DNA from: Planctomycetota bacterium
Lineage (GTDB): Bacteria > Planctomycetota > Planctomycetia > Isosphaerales > Isosphaeraceae
Direction of reading: 5' to 3'
Assembly: GCA_021791715.1 (NCBI GenBank)
Contig: JAJYWB010000024.1
Coordinates: 1 to 64,000 of the forward strand
DNA length: 64,000 bases
The notes under the pieces were generated by a model. That model saw only the letters and a program-made list of their open reading frames with translations, searched no databases and was not told the origin of the DNA. How positions within the stretch are numbered: the first letter of the stretch is position 1; each line of letters opens with the position of its first letter. Shown in pieces: positions 28,301-36,538 of this stretch. Position numbers and translations under genes: made by a program.

Positions 28301-28602
28301 CCAAAGGGAGCGCCGACGCGTTCCTGGCGATCGTTTCGGCCCGAGCGGCTTTTCCGGCTCTGACCGATTTGAGGTTGTTCTGGGAGGCGATTTCGATCTC
28401 GACGGCGGGCAAATCGAAAGTGTTGATTGATTCGTCGCGAGCCGATTCCGCCTCCCGCGCTCGCTATTTTTGGCCCGCGGCGCCGACGCTCGGCGCGGGA
28501 GCGCTAGAACCCCCCGCGATTGGACCAGCAGCCGTCGGAGCCGCGAAACCCGCGATTAAATCGAAAGATTCCGAGATCGCGATTCCGCCCCGAACGCCTT
28601 GA
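25348..28602 (+). CDS. P1B-type heavy-metal ATPase fused to an HflK-like SPFH domain
   Basis: The 1084-residue protein pumps a transition metal across the membrane using ATP. An Asp/His tail (29-40) replaces the usual HMA metal-binding domain. The ATPase part shows TGES (208-211), the intramembrane metal site CPC (309-311), phosphorylation motif DKTGT (353-357), the HP dipeptide (396-397), GDGIND (572-577) and a last helix with HQAGSLLVLLNAMRLL (661-676), so the pump is complete. A further membrane helix (about 717-735) leads into an HflK-like SPFH/Band 7 domain (about 736-930: GILPPGLHLRLPEPFERV, IGFRS) with a coiled, Ala/Glu/Arg-rich tail (950-1000). The metal is not decided; the last helix lacks the Asp typical of Zn/Cd/Pb pumps. 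It is first in an operon with two more SPFH genes. Confidence 0.93.
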   Translation: MHREYHPDDMDHVRAHAFGRGGSGGAAAHDHDHDHDHDDHGPLYVLTAILGVLIAADVVFGRLGWVEWQKPWGVSLSLVAAVLGGSRIVYQAFEGLIRGRIGADVALAQACLAALVIGQPFVAAEVVFIALLGEALEAITYQKAIQAIRGLLDQTPRTARVRREGREVVVPAAHVDIGDIVIVAPGERIAVDGRVIAGRTAVDQAALTGESAPIDKGIGDPVFSGTINQFGAIEIETEKVGDQTTLGQVLKMVAEARVRKSPLERTADRLARYFLPVVEGVAGLTLIAGYLWRWPDVWSRAVAILVVACPCGLVLATPAAVLAATAWMSRRGVIAKGGIAIERLSLCDLFAFDKTGTLTRGEPELASAVVLSGFQDQFNEEALIRIAATAERGIGHPLARAIIAAAEARKIASWDSIEATAEPGAGVRAKSRLGAKSGSADQSKIKEIHNIIIGNRRLLEESGIELDRDVHAALEAADDRGETSLCVAVDGGVIGILGLRDAVRREAHDVIHDLKHLGIKEIAILTGDRASAARVTAKRVHIKTVISELTPAGKADWIDERKREGRRVAMVGDGINDAPALARADAGIAIGRFGADLAAEAGDFILLGDPLAVLPGLVALSRATTRVIRQNILIFAFGLNAVAMASASLGILGPVAAAILHQAGSLLVLLNAMRLLLFDDRAGSTAIRGIKRVGAAIRAFDDRFDPGRIGVELVRRKRLIVFAILILAIARYATSGWIAIGADEAGLLRVRGRYAGILPPGLHLRLPEPFERVDAIKPGRLKSVRIGFRSADEDQFTSANQSMEKSTSGWGGTRRDAAEASGVEEALMMTGDGKLVELTVAAQYRLSERSESLRDYAFGVSAAERSLRSIAESVVRREASRRTLDELLSTERRGAIERAIGDELAARVESYRLGVIIVAVAFQDVRPPLAVVDSFRDVARAESWKSLRSIEGLTYQDERIQEAEGVAATTRARAEAERSSRTERSKGSADAFLAIVSARAAFPALTDLRLFWEAISISTAGKSKVLIDSSRADSASRARYFWPAAPTLGAGALEPPAIGPAAVGAAKPAIKSKDSEIAIPPRTP

Positions 28603-28706
28603 TGATCGATCGGCTCGCCGATCGACGATCGATTCGCTTCGCGACGATCGACCGGCTCGCGAATCGACGGCGAATTCGCAAAAACTAAAAACATAGGAGA
28701 ATATGC

Positions 28707-29678
28707 ATGCGAAAAATCAAGTTGATTATTGTTATGTGTTTTACGATCGCCGCGGCGGCGTTCGGGTTCTCGTGGGTAAAGGTTGATGAAACCGAGTATG
28801 TGTTAATAACAGAATTCGGTCGCCGCGTTGCGCTTTACGGCGGACCCGGCAAGGGGGGGATTTATTTTCAGCCGCCGTGGCGAAGCGCGATCCGGATCGA
28901 CCGGCGGTTACGGGTGTTCGACCCGCCTGCTCGCGAGGTGATCACGGGGGATAAGCGCAACCTCGACGTGTCGAGTTATGTCGCGTGGCGGGTGATCGAT
29001 CCCGAGGCGTTCGTCAAATCTTCTGGGACCGCGGAAGCCGCCGAGGCGAGGCTCGGCGAACGTACCGCGGCGGCGCTCGGCGACGCGGTCGGCAAGCGCG
29101 ATCTCGACGCGATCGCTTCGAGCGACCCGAAACTTTGGAAGCTCGACGACCTCGCGACCGAAGTGCTGCGCGCCGTGGCGCGGCCTGCTCGCGACGAATT
29201 AGGGATTGAAGTCATTGATATTCGTTTGCGCCGTTTCAATTATCCGCTCGAGGTTCGTCCCGCGGTGTTCGACCTGATCCGAGGCGAGCGGAAACGCGTC
29301 GCGGCTTCGCTTCGCGCCGAGGGGGAGGCGAAATATCAAACGATCATCAGTCGGGCCGAACGCGATCGCGACGCGATCCTCGCCAAAGCCGACGCCGACG
29401 CCGAGCGGATCAGGGCCGACGGCGAGGCCGAGGCGACGAGGACGCTCAACGACGCGCACTCTCGTGAGCCAAAATTTTATGAATATCTGCGAACATTAGA
29501 ATCTTACAAAGCGATGCTCGACGAAAAAACGACGGTCGTGCTTTCGTCGGCGAGTCCGCTTTTGCGGTTGCTTACGCAAGGCCCTCCCGCGGATCTGCTT
29601 TACGACAGTCCTCCCCCCGCCGACGCGGGACGCTCGGCTGTATCGCCCGCCGGCGATAAACCCGAGGTCAAACCGTGA
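28707..29678 (+). CDS. HflC-like SPFH/Band 7 membrane protein
   Basis: The 323-residue protein has one N-terminal membrane helix (about 5-22) followed by an SPFH domain (ETEYVLITEFGRRVALYGGPGKGGIYFQPPW, VSSYVAWRVIDPEAF, RLRRFNYPLEVRPAVFDLIRGER) and a long coiled coil rich in Ala/Glu/Arg (about 195-255), ending in a Pro/Asp-rich tail. This matches HflC, which with HflK builds a large cage around the FtsH protease. Here the partner is a metal ATPase carrying the HflK-like part, and no ftsH gene is seen. AGGAGA lies 6 nt before the ATG. It overlaps the next gene by 4 nt. Confidence 0.92.
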   Translation: MRKIKLIIVMCFTIAAAAFGFSWVKVDETEYVLITEFGRRVALYGGPGKGGIYFQPPWRSAIRIDRRLRVFDPPAREVITGDKRNLDVSSYVAWRVIDPEAFVKSSGTAEAAEARLGERTAAALGDAVGKRDLDAIASSDPKLWKLDDLATEVLRAVARPARDELGIEVIDIRLRRFNYPLEVRPAVFDLIRGERKRVAASLRAEGEAKYQTIISRAERDRDAILAKADADAERIRADGEAEATRTLNDAHSREPKFYEYLRTLESYKAMLDEKTTVVLSSASPLLRLLTQGPPADLLYDSPPPADAGRSAVSPAGDKPEVKP

Positions 29679-30601
29679 AAAAGCTTTTGCGTAATGTGCA
29701 ACTTATGCTTTTAATCGCCTGCGGGGCGATCGGGGTCGCGGTCGCCGCGGGCTGGACGGTCGTTCGGCCGGGGGAGCTGGCGGTCGTGCGTCGGTTCGGC
29801 GCTCCCCTGGCGAAGCCGTGGGCGCCCGGTTTGCACGTCGCCGCTCCCTTCGGGATCGATCGGGTCGATCTGGTTCGAACGGGGGCGCCTCGAAGCTTGA
29901 CGATCGGAGCGGTCGGGATCGCCGGACCCGACGAGAACCCCGACGCCGGAGAATATTTAACCGGTGATCATAATCTGATTCGATCGCGTGGAGTCGTGCG
30001 ATATCGCGTCGGCGACGCGGTCGCGTTCGCGCTCGCGGGGCATCGAGTCGACGCCGCGCTTTCGCATCTCGCCGACGCCGCGCTGGCGCGATCGCTCGCT
30101 CGGCGCGGAATCGACGCGTCGTTGCGCGACGATCGTTCGCTGATCGCCAGGGAAATTGAAAGCGTTCTCGCCGAAGCGGTCGATCGCTATCGATTGGGGG
30201 TGCGGATTCTCGGTGTCGACCTCACCGACGCGCGCCCTCCCAACGAGGTGCAAGCCGATTTCGACGCGGCGCAATCGGCGCGCAGTAGACGCGACGAACG
30301 GATCGAACAGGCGCGTTCCGACGCCGGTCGGATCCAGACCGCTGCGCAAGCCGAGGCGATCGCGCGGAACGATCGCGCTCGCGCATCGGCCGATCGGAAG
30401 GCGCGGATGGCGCGAAGCGGCGCCGAACGCTTCCGCAAACTCGTCGTCGAACTCCGACGCGCGCGTCCTCCCACAATCATTCGGATTTATCACGACGCGA
30501 TGACCGAGCTTCTTCCCAAAGTCGAACGCAAGCTCGTCGTCGCCCCCGAAGACGCCGTCGATCTCGGTATCACGGGCGGCGGCGCCGATCGATCAAAGTA
30601 A
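29675..30601 (+). CDS. second SPFH/Band 7 membrane protein (HflK-like)
   Basis: The 308-residue protein has an N-terminal membrane helix (about 8-26), an SPFH domain starting RPGELAVVRRFGAPLAKPWAPGLHVAAPFGIDRVDLV, with RSRGVVRYRV and RILGVDLTDARPPNEVQADFDAAQSAR typical of HflK, and an Ala/Arg/Glu coiled coil (about 195-260). GTG is the start; GTGA overlaps the preceding stop, so translation is coupled. Together with the SPFH part of the ATPase and the HflC-like protein, the operon encodes three different SPFH units. The coiled coil is strongly basic compared with its neighbour, which could allow complementary packing (inference). Confidence 0.9.
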   Translation: MKKLLRNVQLMLLIACGAIGVAVAAGWTVVRPGELAVVRRFGAPLAKPWAPGLHVAAPFGIDRVDLVRTGAPRSLTIGAVGIAGPDENPDAGEYLTGDHNLIRSRGVVRYRVGDAVAFALAGHRVDAALSHLADAALARSLARRGIDASLRDDRSLIAREIESVLAEAVDRYRLGVRILGVDLTDARPPNEVQADFDAAQSARSRRDERIEQARSDAGRIQTAAQAEAIARNDRARASADRKARMARSGAERFRKLVVELRRARPPTIIRIYHDAMTELLPKVERKLVVAPEDAVDLGITGGGADRSK

Positions 30602-30822
30602 TCCTGTTTTCCGATTGATAAGGCGAAATTAATTTCATGAATAATGATTTATCAAAATAATTTTGATGATTAGGCGAGAATCTGGGGTTGAATTCGGCCT
30701 GATCGAAGATCGACGGTCTGTTCGTCGCGATTCGCGAGCGTGTAAGATCTTTCTCATTCCGCTCGAATCGATCGGCGAAACGACGAGACGCCCGAGAGCG
30801 GAGATCGAGCGAAACGAGCAGG

Positions 30823-33450
30823 ATGACGACGGCACGGACGGCTACTCAAACAATGCGAAGCGCCGCGACGATCGATCCCCTAATGGGAATTCAGGGGCCG
30901 GCGCGTGATTGGTTTACAAACGCTTTCCCCAACGGGCCTACGCACGCTCAACGGCTCGCGTGGCCTGCGATCGCCGCGGGTGAAAACGCTTTAATCGTCG
31001 CTCCCACGGGAACGGGGAAAACGCTCGCGGCGTTTCTGGCGATTCTCGCTCGGATCGAACGAAGCTTTGAGCACGTGAATCTCAACCCCGGGGTTCGTTG
31101 CGTCTACATCTCGCCGCTGCGCAGTCTGAGCCGCGATATCGAGCGCAATTTGAACGTTCCGCTTGATGCGATGCGTAGGAGCCTTGAATCGGCCGAAACG
31201 CGCGTCAAGGTCGCGGTGCGAACGGGCGACACCCCCGCTTCGAGTCGCCGAAAAATGCGCGACGATCCGCCGCATGTTTTGATCACGACTCCCGAAAGCC
31301 TCTCGCTTTTGCTCGCGCAATCGGCGTGGGACGAAAACTGGAAAACGCTTGAATACATCATTGTCGACGAAATTCACGCGCTCGCGGCGACGAAACGGGG
31401 CGCCGATCTGACGGTCTCGCTCGAACGATTATCGCGGAAATCGAATCGCGATCCGGCGCGAATCGGACTTTCTGCGACGTGTCGACCCGCCGAAAGCGTC
31501 GCTCGGTTTCTCGTCGGGCCGATGCGTAATTGCCGAGTTCTCGACGCGACCGAGCCGGGCGGACCGGTCGATTTCGACCTCAGGGTCGAATCGTTGATCG
31601 CGGCCGACGAAGAATCGATTCGGACGCTAACATATCGACGGTTGCTCAGACGCTTGGGTTCAATTATCGCCGATAATCGAACGACGGTCGTTTTCGCGAA
31701 CACGAGGGCTCTGACCGAGAAGTTGACTCACGATTTGCGTCGATCGATCGCGACCGACGAGCCCGACGTCGATTTTGAACGGATCGCGGCGCACCACTCG
31801 GCGCTCCCGGCCGAGCGTCGCCGCGCGGTCGAGGCGGCTTTGCAAGACGCATCGCTTAAGGCTGTGATCACAAGTACGAGCCTTGAATTGGGGGTCGACA
31901 TCGCATCCGCGGACGTTTCGATTTTGATCGGATTGCCGGGGAGCGTTTCGCGGTGTTTGCAACGGACGGGTAGGGCGGGGCATCGGATCGGAACGACGAC
32001 GCGGGGCGTTTTGCTTGCTTCGACCGCGGCGGAACTCGCGGGCGCGGCGGTGACCGCGCACGCCGCTCGGCGGGGCGAAGTGGAACCGCTCCGCGCGATT
32101 CGCGCTCCGCTCGACGTCCTGTGCCAGCAAATCGTCGGCATGGCGTGCGACCGCGATTGGGAAATCGAGGACGCATATCAATTGATCAAACGATCTTCAG
32201 CAATGAAAAATCTTGATTACAAAGATTTCTACGATTGTTTGTCTTTTTTGGCGGGAGAACTCGCGTCTCCGGCTGGGGCTTACGAACCCGAGCCGGGAGC
32301 GAACCCTCGCTGGACCTCGGCGCGGCTATGGCGCGATAAGGGTTGGTTTGGAGTTCGATCGCGGCGGATCATCCGCTGGTTTTACGCGAACGTGGGAACG
32401 ATCCACGCCGAGGAATCGGTTCGCGTCGAGGTCGAGGGGATCGAGATCGGCAGGGTTGAAGCCGATTACGCCGATCGGCTCGCCGCCGGCGATCGGTTTT
32501 TGCTCGACGGTCGATCGTTCGAGTTCAAACGACTCAAAGGGACGACGTTGATCGCCAAGGCGACGGGCGCCGACGGCGATCTGCCGCGCTGGCATAGCGA
32601 TCGTCAATCGCTCTCGGGACCTCTCGCTCTCGCTCTCGGAAAGTTTCGCGAACGATTGGGTTTCGTCGTCGAATCGGAAGGTTTCGCCGCTGCGCGATCG
32701 TTTATCGCACAAAAATATTTATTGAATGAAAATGCTTGCGATGTTCTGATAGAACTGATCGCGGCTCAAATTCAATGGAGCGAGGTTCCGGACCCGAGTT
32801 CGATTTTGATCGAAGAATCTCCGTGTGAAGATGGTTTTGATTACGCGTTTCATGTTCCGCTCGGTCGATCGGCTTGCGAGGCGATGGGGCGAGCCGTCGG
32901 AGCGAGGTTGGGGCGACGATTGGGTCGAGGGCTCGGGTTCGTCGTCGCCGATCTGGGCTGGTCGATTCGGATTCCCGGGGGCGACCGGCTCGAAGCGTGC
33001 GAACTTGCCGAGCTTTTCTCGATCGAGGGTTTTCATGAGGCGGTTCTTGAAGGAGTCGATCGAGGAGATTTGCTTGCGCGAAGGTTTAAGCATGTAGCGA
33101 GCACGGCGTTGATGGTGTTGCGGAATCCCGAGGGGGGAAAGCGGGCGCGGGTGGGAGGAATGTCGTGGGTGAGCGCGAGGCTTTTTCCGCTTGTTAAAGC
33201 GGCTTGTCCGAATCATCCGCTATTGCGCGAGACGAAACGCGAAGTGTTGGACGATCTGCTCGACGCGCCCGAGGCGATCCGATTTTTGGAGACGGCGCCT
33301 TCGATTCGATTGCGTCGGCTCGCCGGGATTTCACCGCTCGCGGCGGCGTGGATCGACCCGTCGGCGAACGAGACGCTCGCGTTCGAATCCCCCGCGGAGG
33401 CTCTCAAACGGTTGCACGAGCGGCTCGCGGGATCTTACGTCATCGATTAA
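30823..33450 (+). CDS. lhr: Lhr-type DEAD/DEAH helicase, ligase-associated DNA damage response type
   Basis: The 875-residue protein has the Lhr-Core layout: two RecA domains with Walker A PTGTGKT (61-67), Walker B DEIH in IIVDEIHALAATKRG, SATC motif III, and motif VI QRTGRAGHRIG, then a winged helix and the Lhr-specific beta-barrel region to the C-terminus. Lhr enzymes are 3' to 5' helicases linked to DNA repair. The following gene is pdeM, the usual partner in the ligase-associated damage response cassette, so I assign it to that subfamily; the cassette's ATP-dependent ligase and MBL exonuclease are absent here. The start is uncertain, with in-frame ATGs at 30853 and 30883 and only weak sites. 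Confidence 0.92.
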   Translation: MTTARTATQTMRSAATIDPLMGIQGPARDWFTNAFPNGPTHAQRLAWPAIAAGENALIVAPTGTGKTLAAFLAILARIERSFEHVNLNPGVRCVYISPLRSLSRDIERNLNVPLDAMRRSLESAETRVKVAVRTGDTPASSRRKMRDDPPHVLITTPESLSLLLAQSAWDENWKTLEYIIVDEIHALAATKRGADLTVSLERLSRKSNRDPARIGLSATCRPAESVARFLVGPMRNCRVLDATEPGGPVDFDLRVESLIAADEESIRTLTYRRLLRRLGSIIADNRTTVVFANTRALTEKLTHDLRRSIATDEPDVDFERIAAHHSALPAERRRAVEAALQDASLKAVITSTSLELGVDIASADVSILIGLPGSVSRCLQRTGRAGHRIGTTTRGVLLASTAAELAGAAVTAHAARRGEVEPLRAIRAPLDVLCQQIVGMACDRDWEIEDAYQLIKRSSAMKNLDYKDFYDCLSFLAGELASPAGAYEPEPGANPRWTSARLWRDKGWFGVRSRRIIRWFYANVGTIHAEESVRVEVEGIEIGRVEADYADRLAAGDRFLLDGRSFEFKRLKGTTLIAKATGADGDLPRWHSDRQSLSGPLALALGKFRERLGFVVESEGFAAARSFIAQKYLLNENACDVLIELIAAQIQWSEVPDPSSILIEESPCEDGFDYAFHVPLGRSACEAMGRAVGARLGRRLGRGLGFVVADLGWSIRIPGGDRLEACELAELFSIEGFHEAVLEGVDRGDLLARRFKHVASTALMVLRNPEGGKRARVGGMSWVSARLFPLVKAACPNHPLLRETKREVLDDLLDAPEAIRFLETAPSIRLRRLAGISPLAAAWIDPSANETLAFESPAEALKRLHERLAGSYVID

Positions 33451-33462
33451 GTATTCAATTGT

Positions 33463-34188
33463 ATGTTGATCGAGGAGAGCGATACAAAATTGATGCGAGA
33501 TTCGCGTTCGGGTTTATTCGACGGTCCCGACGGATGGCTGCTCTCGCCCGAGGGGGGGCTGATTCGATGCGACGAGAGAATCGCCGTCATCGCCGACGTT
33601 CATCTCGGTTATGAATGGGCTCGCGCCGCGCGCGGCGACTTGATCCCGGCGCATACGCTCGCGGACACGTTCACAAAGCTTGAGCGTATGTTAGATCGAG
33701 CGCCGATTGATCGCTTGATCGTCGCGGGGGATCTGGTCGAATCGACTCGGCGGTGCGCCTCGACCGAACGCGACGTCGCCTCGTTGCGGTCGTTCCTCGC
33801 CGCGCGATCGATCGAATTCGTCCAATTGGCGGGGAATCACGACGCGGCTTCGCCGGGGCTTGAACAAAGCGCGATCGTTTCTGAATGGACGATTATTCAT
33901 GGACATATCACGGTACTTAAGGAAAATTGTAAATTTATTCAAGGACATATACATCCCGTTTTGAAGGCCTCGGGAATCGTCGCGCCTTGTTTTTTGACTT
34001 CGCCCGATACGATCGTCCTTCCGGCGTTTTCTTCGAACGCCGCGGGTGTCGACGTCGCGACCGGTGCGCTTCCTCCGGGATTGAAGGGTCGACCGCTGCG
34101 GTGTGTGGCGAGTTCGGGGGACGATCTCCGCGATTTCGGCCCGGTGTGCACGCTTTCCGAGCGATTGAGGCGGTATCGACGACGTTAA
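33463..34188 (+). CDS. pdeM: ligase-associated DNA damage response metallophosphoesterase PdeM
   Basis: The 241-residue protein is a calcineurin-like phosphoesterase with metal motifs IADVHLGYEWA, VAGDLVES, LAGNHD, IHGH and GHIHP in the expected order. LGYE and the short length are typical of PdeM, a predicted endonuclease or phosphodiesterase of the LigD-like damage response cassette. It begins 12 bp after the helicase stop and is surely co-transcribed. A GAGGAG at 33472-33477 lies inside the first codons and may instead serve the in-frame ATG at 33493, which would remove ten non-conserved residues. Confidence 0.9.
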   Translation: MLIEESDTKLMRDSRSGLFDGPDGWLLSPEGGLIRCDERIAVIADVHLGYEWARAARGDLIPAHTLADTFTKLERMLDRAPIDRLIVAGDLVESTRRCASTERDVASLRSFLAARSIEFVQLAGNHDAASPGLEQSAIVSEWTIIHGHITVLKENCKFIQGHIHPVLKASGIVAPCFLTSPDTIVLPAFSSNAAGVDVATGALPPGLKGRPLRCVASSGDDLRDFGPVCTLSERLRRYRRR

Positions 34189-34293
34189 AAGAGATACCGG
34201 CGCCAATTTATTCAAAAGCAATGAGGCGACGATTCGTCTTGAACGCGATTTGAACGCTTCGATTATAAAATCGCCGGTTGATCGCGACGATCG

Positions 34294-36240
34294 TCACGGC
34301 GAGGTTGGATTCTCGGCGTCGTGATAGGGAAGAGATTTTCGAAAGAGATCGAGTCGATTATTAAATGAAACGATCATGTCCTTGTCTGTTTTCACGAGGT
34401 CGATCGCCTCGTTCTCGACCGCGATCGCTTCGGCGAATCGCCCCGCCTCCGCGAGCGCGCAAGCGAGGGTATCGAGTAATCCCGGATCCTTGCGATCGGG
34501 CGTCTTACGTTTCATGGCGTCGCATGCTTGTGTAGCGATATCGACCGCCTTTTTTCCGTCTCGAAACGATCCGTCGCGACATGTCGCGTAGATCCACGCG
34601 AGTGCGTTAAGATATTTCGGGTCGGTCGGCGCTAGGCTCAAAGCCTTTTCGTGATCGGCCATCGCTCTTGCATAATTTTTACTGAGTTCGTGAATCCACG
34701 CTCGCTCGGAATAGTACGACGGTTCTTGGGGAGCGATTTGAATCGCTTGATTGTAATCGGCGAGAGACGCATCAAGGTTCTTTAATTGTAAATAAACCCA
34801 CGCTCGCTCGGAATAGTACGACGGTTCTTGAGGGACGATTTGAATCGCTTGATTGTAATCGGCGAGAGACGCATCCAGGTTCTTTAATTGTAAGTAAGCC
34901 CATGCGCGTTCATAATAAGCACGTTCATTCTTCGGATCTCGAAAAATCGCCTCGGACAAGTCGTTGATCGCTTTTTGATATTCTTTTTTCGAGGAATAGA
35001 CTTCTCCCCTGCCGAGATACGCGTCCGAATCGCCGGAATTGAGCGCGAGCGCACTTGTAAAGTCGTCTTCGGCGCGATCGAACTGTTTTTTCCTCAGGTG
35101 CGACCAACCGCGATTGCAGAATGCTCTTCGATTTCTCGGATTGATTCGAATCGCGGTGTTGAAATCAAGGATCGCCGCGTCGAATTCTCGTTTTCGCAGC
35201 GACGCCCAACCTCGAATCGCATAAACATCGTCATGCATTGGATCAATGATCTTTATTTCCGGGCTCGGCGATTTGTTCGCCGAGTCGACCTCCGAGTTTG
35301 TTTTCTCCGGCGAAGGATTCTCCGTCGATTCCGTCTGAAGAGAAGGATCCGCCTCGGAGTTCGATGTTTCGACGTTTGATGTCGATACCAAAATCGCTGG
35401 ATTTTTTGAATTTGGGTTGGTCGGCGGCGAGTCGTAAGAGAATTCGAGCGGTGCGCGGAGGGGAGGATCAAGCTTCATCGCGGCGTTACAAGAGGCGATC
35501 ACGCCGTCGTAATCGTTCTTCATCGATAGCGCGAGCGCATTTTGGACATACGCATCGCGATCGAACGGATCGAGCGCGATCACGGCGTCAAAATCGGCGA
35601 TCGCTCCGTCCCCCTCGCCTACCACTCTCAGGCAAATTCCTCGTGACAGAAAGGCTTGTTTGGCGCCGGAGTCGAGTTTTACGACTTGAGTAAAATCGTC
35701 GATGGCGAGTCCGAAACGTCTCGCCGATCGTTGGCACTCGCCGCGCCTTAGATATGCTTGTGCATTTGTGGGTTCGAGCGCGATCGCCGTTGTAAAATCA
35801 TCAATCGCTCGATTTAACGCTCCCTGAAAACATTGCACAGCGCCGCGTGCGAGGTAAAGCCGCGGGGTATTGGGATTTTTTTGGATCTCTTTCGTGTAAT
35901 AATCGACGGCCTGATCAGAAAGGTAAACGTATCGTTTATCTAAAAAGCCATTTGCATGATTATTGGGATCGTACTGCTCGATCCACATGATATTTTTCTT
36001 GTATCGATATGCGCGAAACAGTGTGAGGGTGTCGAATCGAACGGGTCGATTATTGATGTCTACCAAAGGCGCGGCTGGATCGACGAGGAATACAAACTTA
36101 CCATCGGGGTCGTTCGCGATCCGCTTTCGCTCGATTTCGAAGATGAACATCGCGATCGCGAGAGCGACGGGAGGGATCGACCAGTAGGCGATTCCGCGAA
36201 TCACGCCGATCCATTTCGACGACGAGACGAATCGATACAT
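34294..36240 (-). CDS. membrane-anchored TPR repeat protein
   Basis: The 648-residue protein has one N-terminal membrane helix (about 15-34) and at least twelve tetratricopeptide repeats (DAYLGRGEVYSSKKEYQKAINDLSEAI and similar) on the other side, with a Ser/Pro/Glu/Asn-rich low-complexity spacer around 280-335. TPR arrays bind protein partners; no catalytic domain is present. AAAGGGG 7 nt upstream supports this ATG, which also places the membrane helix at the N-terminus; the frame extends 18 codons further upstream without support. Two adjacent repeats are nearly identical in DNA (separate entry). It is divergent from the DUF1501 gene. Confidence 0.87.
   Translation of the reverse strand: MYRFVSSSKWIGVIRGIAYWSIPPVALAIAMFIFEIERKRIANDPDGKFVFLVDPAAPLVDINNRPVRFDTLTLFRAYRYKKNIMWIEQYDPNNHANGFLDKRYVYLSDQAVDYYTKEIQKNPNTPRLYLARGAVQCFQGALNRAIDDFTTAIALEPTNAQAYLRRGECQRSARRFGLAIDDFTQVVKLDSGAKQAFLSRGICLRVVGEGDGAIADFDAVIALDPFDRDAYVQNALALSMKNDYDGVIASCNAAMKLDPPLRAPLEFSYDSPPTNPNSKNPAILVSTSNVETSNSEADPSLQTESTENPSPEKTNSEVDSANKSPSPEIKIIDPMHDDVYAIRGWASLRKREFDAAILDFNTAIRINPRNRRAFCNRGWSHLRKKQFDRAEDDFTSALALNSGDSDAYLGRGEVYSSKKEYQKAINDLSEAIFRDPKNERAYYERAWAYLQLKNLDASLADYNQAIQIVPQEPSYYSERAWVYLQLKNLDASLADYNQAIQIAPQEPSYYSERAWIHELSKNYARAMADHEKALSLAPTDPKYLNALAWIYATCRDGSFRDGKKAVDIATQACDAMKRKTPDRKDPGLLDTLACALAEAGRFAEAIAVENEAIDLVKTDKDMIVSFNNRLDLFRKSLPYHDAENPTSP
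34699..34902. repeat. tandem 102-bp duplication inside the TPR gene
   Basis: Bases 34699-34800 and 34801-34902 differ at only a handful of positions and encode two successive 34-residue TPR units (RAWVYLQLKNLDASLADYNQ in both). The identity at DNA level, unlike the other diverged repeats, points to a recent in-frame duplication. Confidence 0.85.
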
Positions 36241-36538
36241 CACGATCCCCTTTGAGGAAGCATTCCGCACGATCTTCGGTCGTCTTCGGCGCAAAGCACT
36301 CTTTACATCGGTTTATCGAAAGGGCGAAGATGAGTTTGGAAAGATACGGCGCCTTCCGGTATCCTTAGAAACTTGATCGGCAAGGCTCCCGCTAGACGGC
36401 GAAAGCCCACCCGCCTTGGCTTCGATGTCACGCCTTTTCGTTCATGTTGCGATCGCGGCGCGGCGTCTGAAGCCCTCCAACGCTCGACGACCTCCCGCCG
36501 GCCGGCGTAACAGATTGGCGTCTTTTAGGGGAATGGAT

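Noticed and set aside
28603-28706. Short repeated GATCGATCGGCTCGC-like strings between the ATPase and HflC-like gene
   Set aside because: They are explained by the general CGATCG richness and show no clear unit or symmetry.
30651-30667. AT-rich palindrome ATCAAAATAATTTTGAT after the SPFH operon
   Set aside because: It is a weak AT-only stem without a T tract, so I could not claim a terminator.
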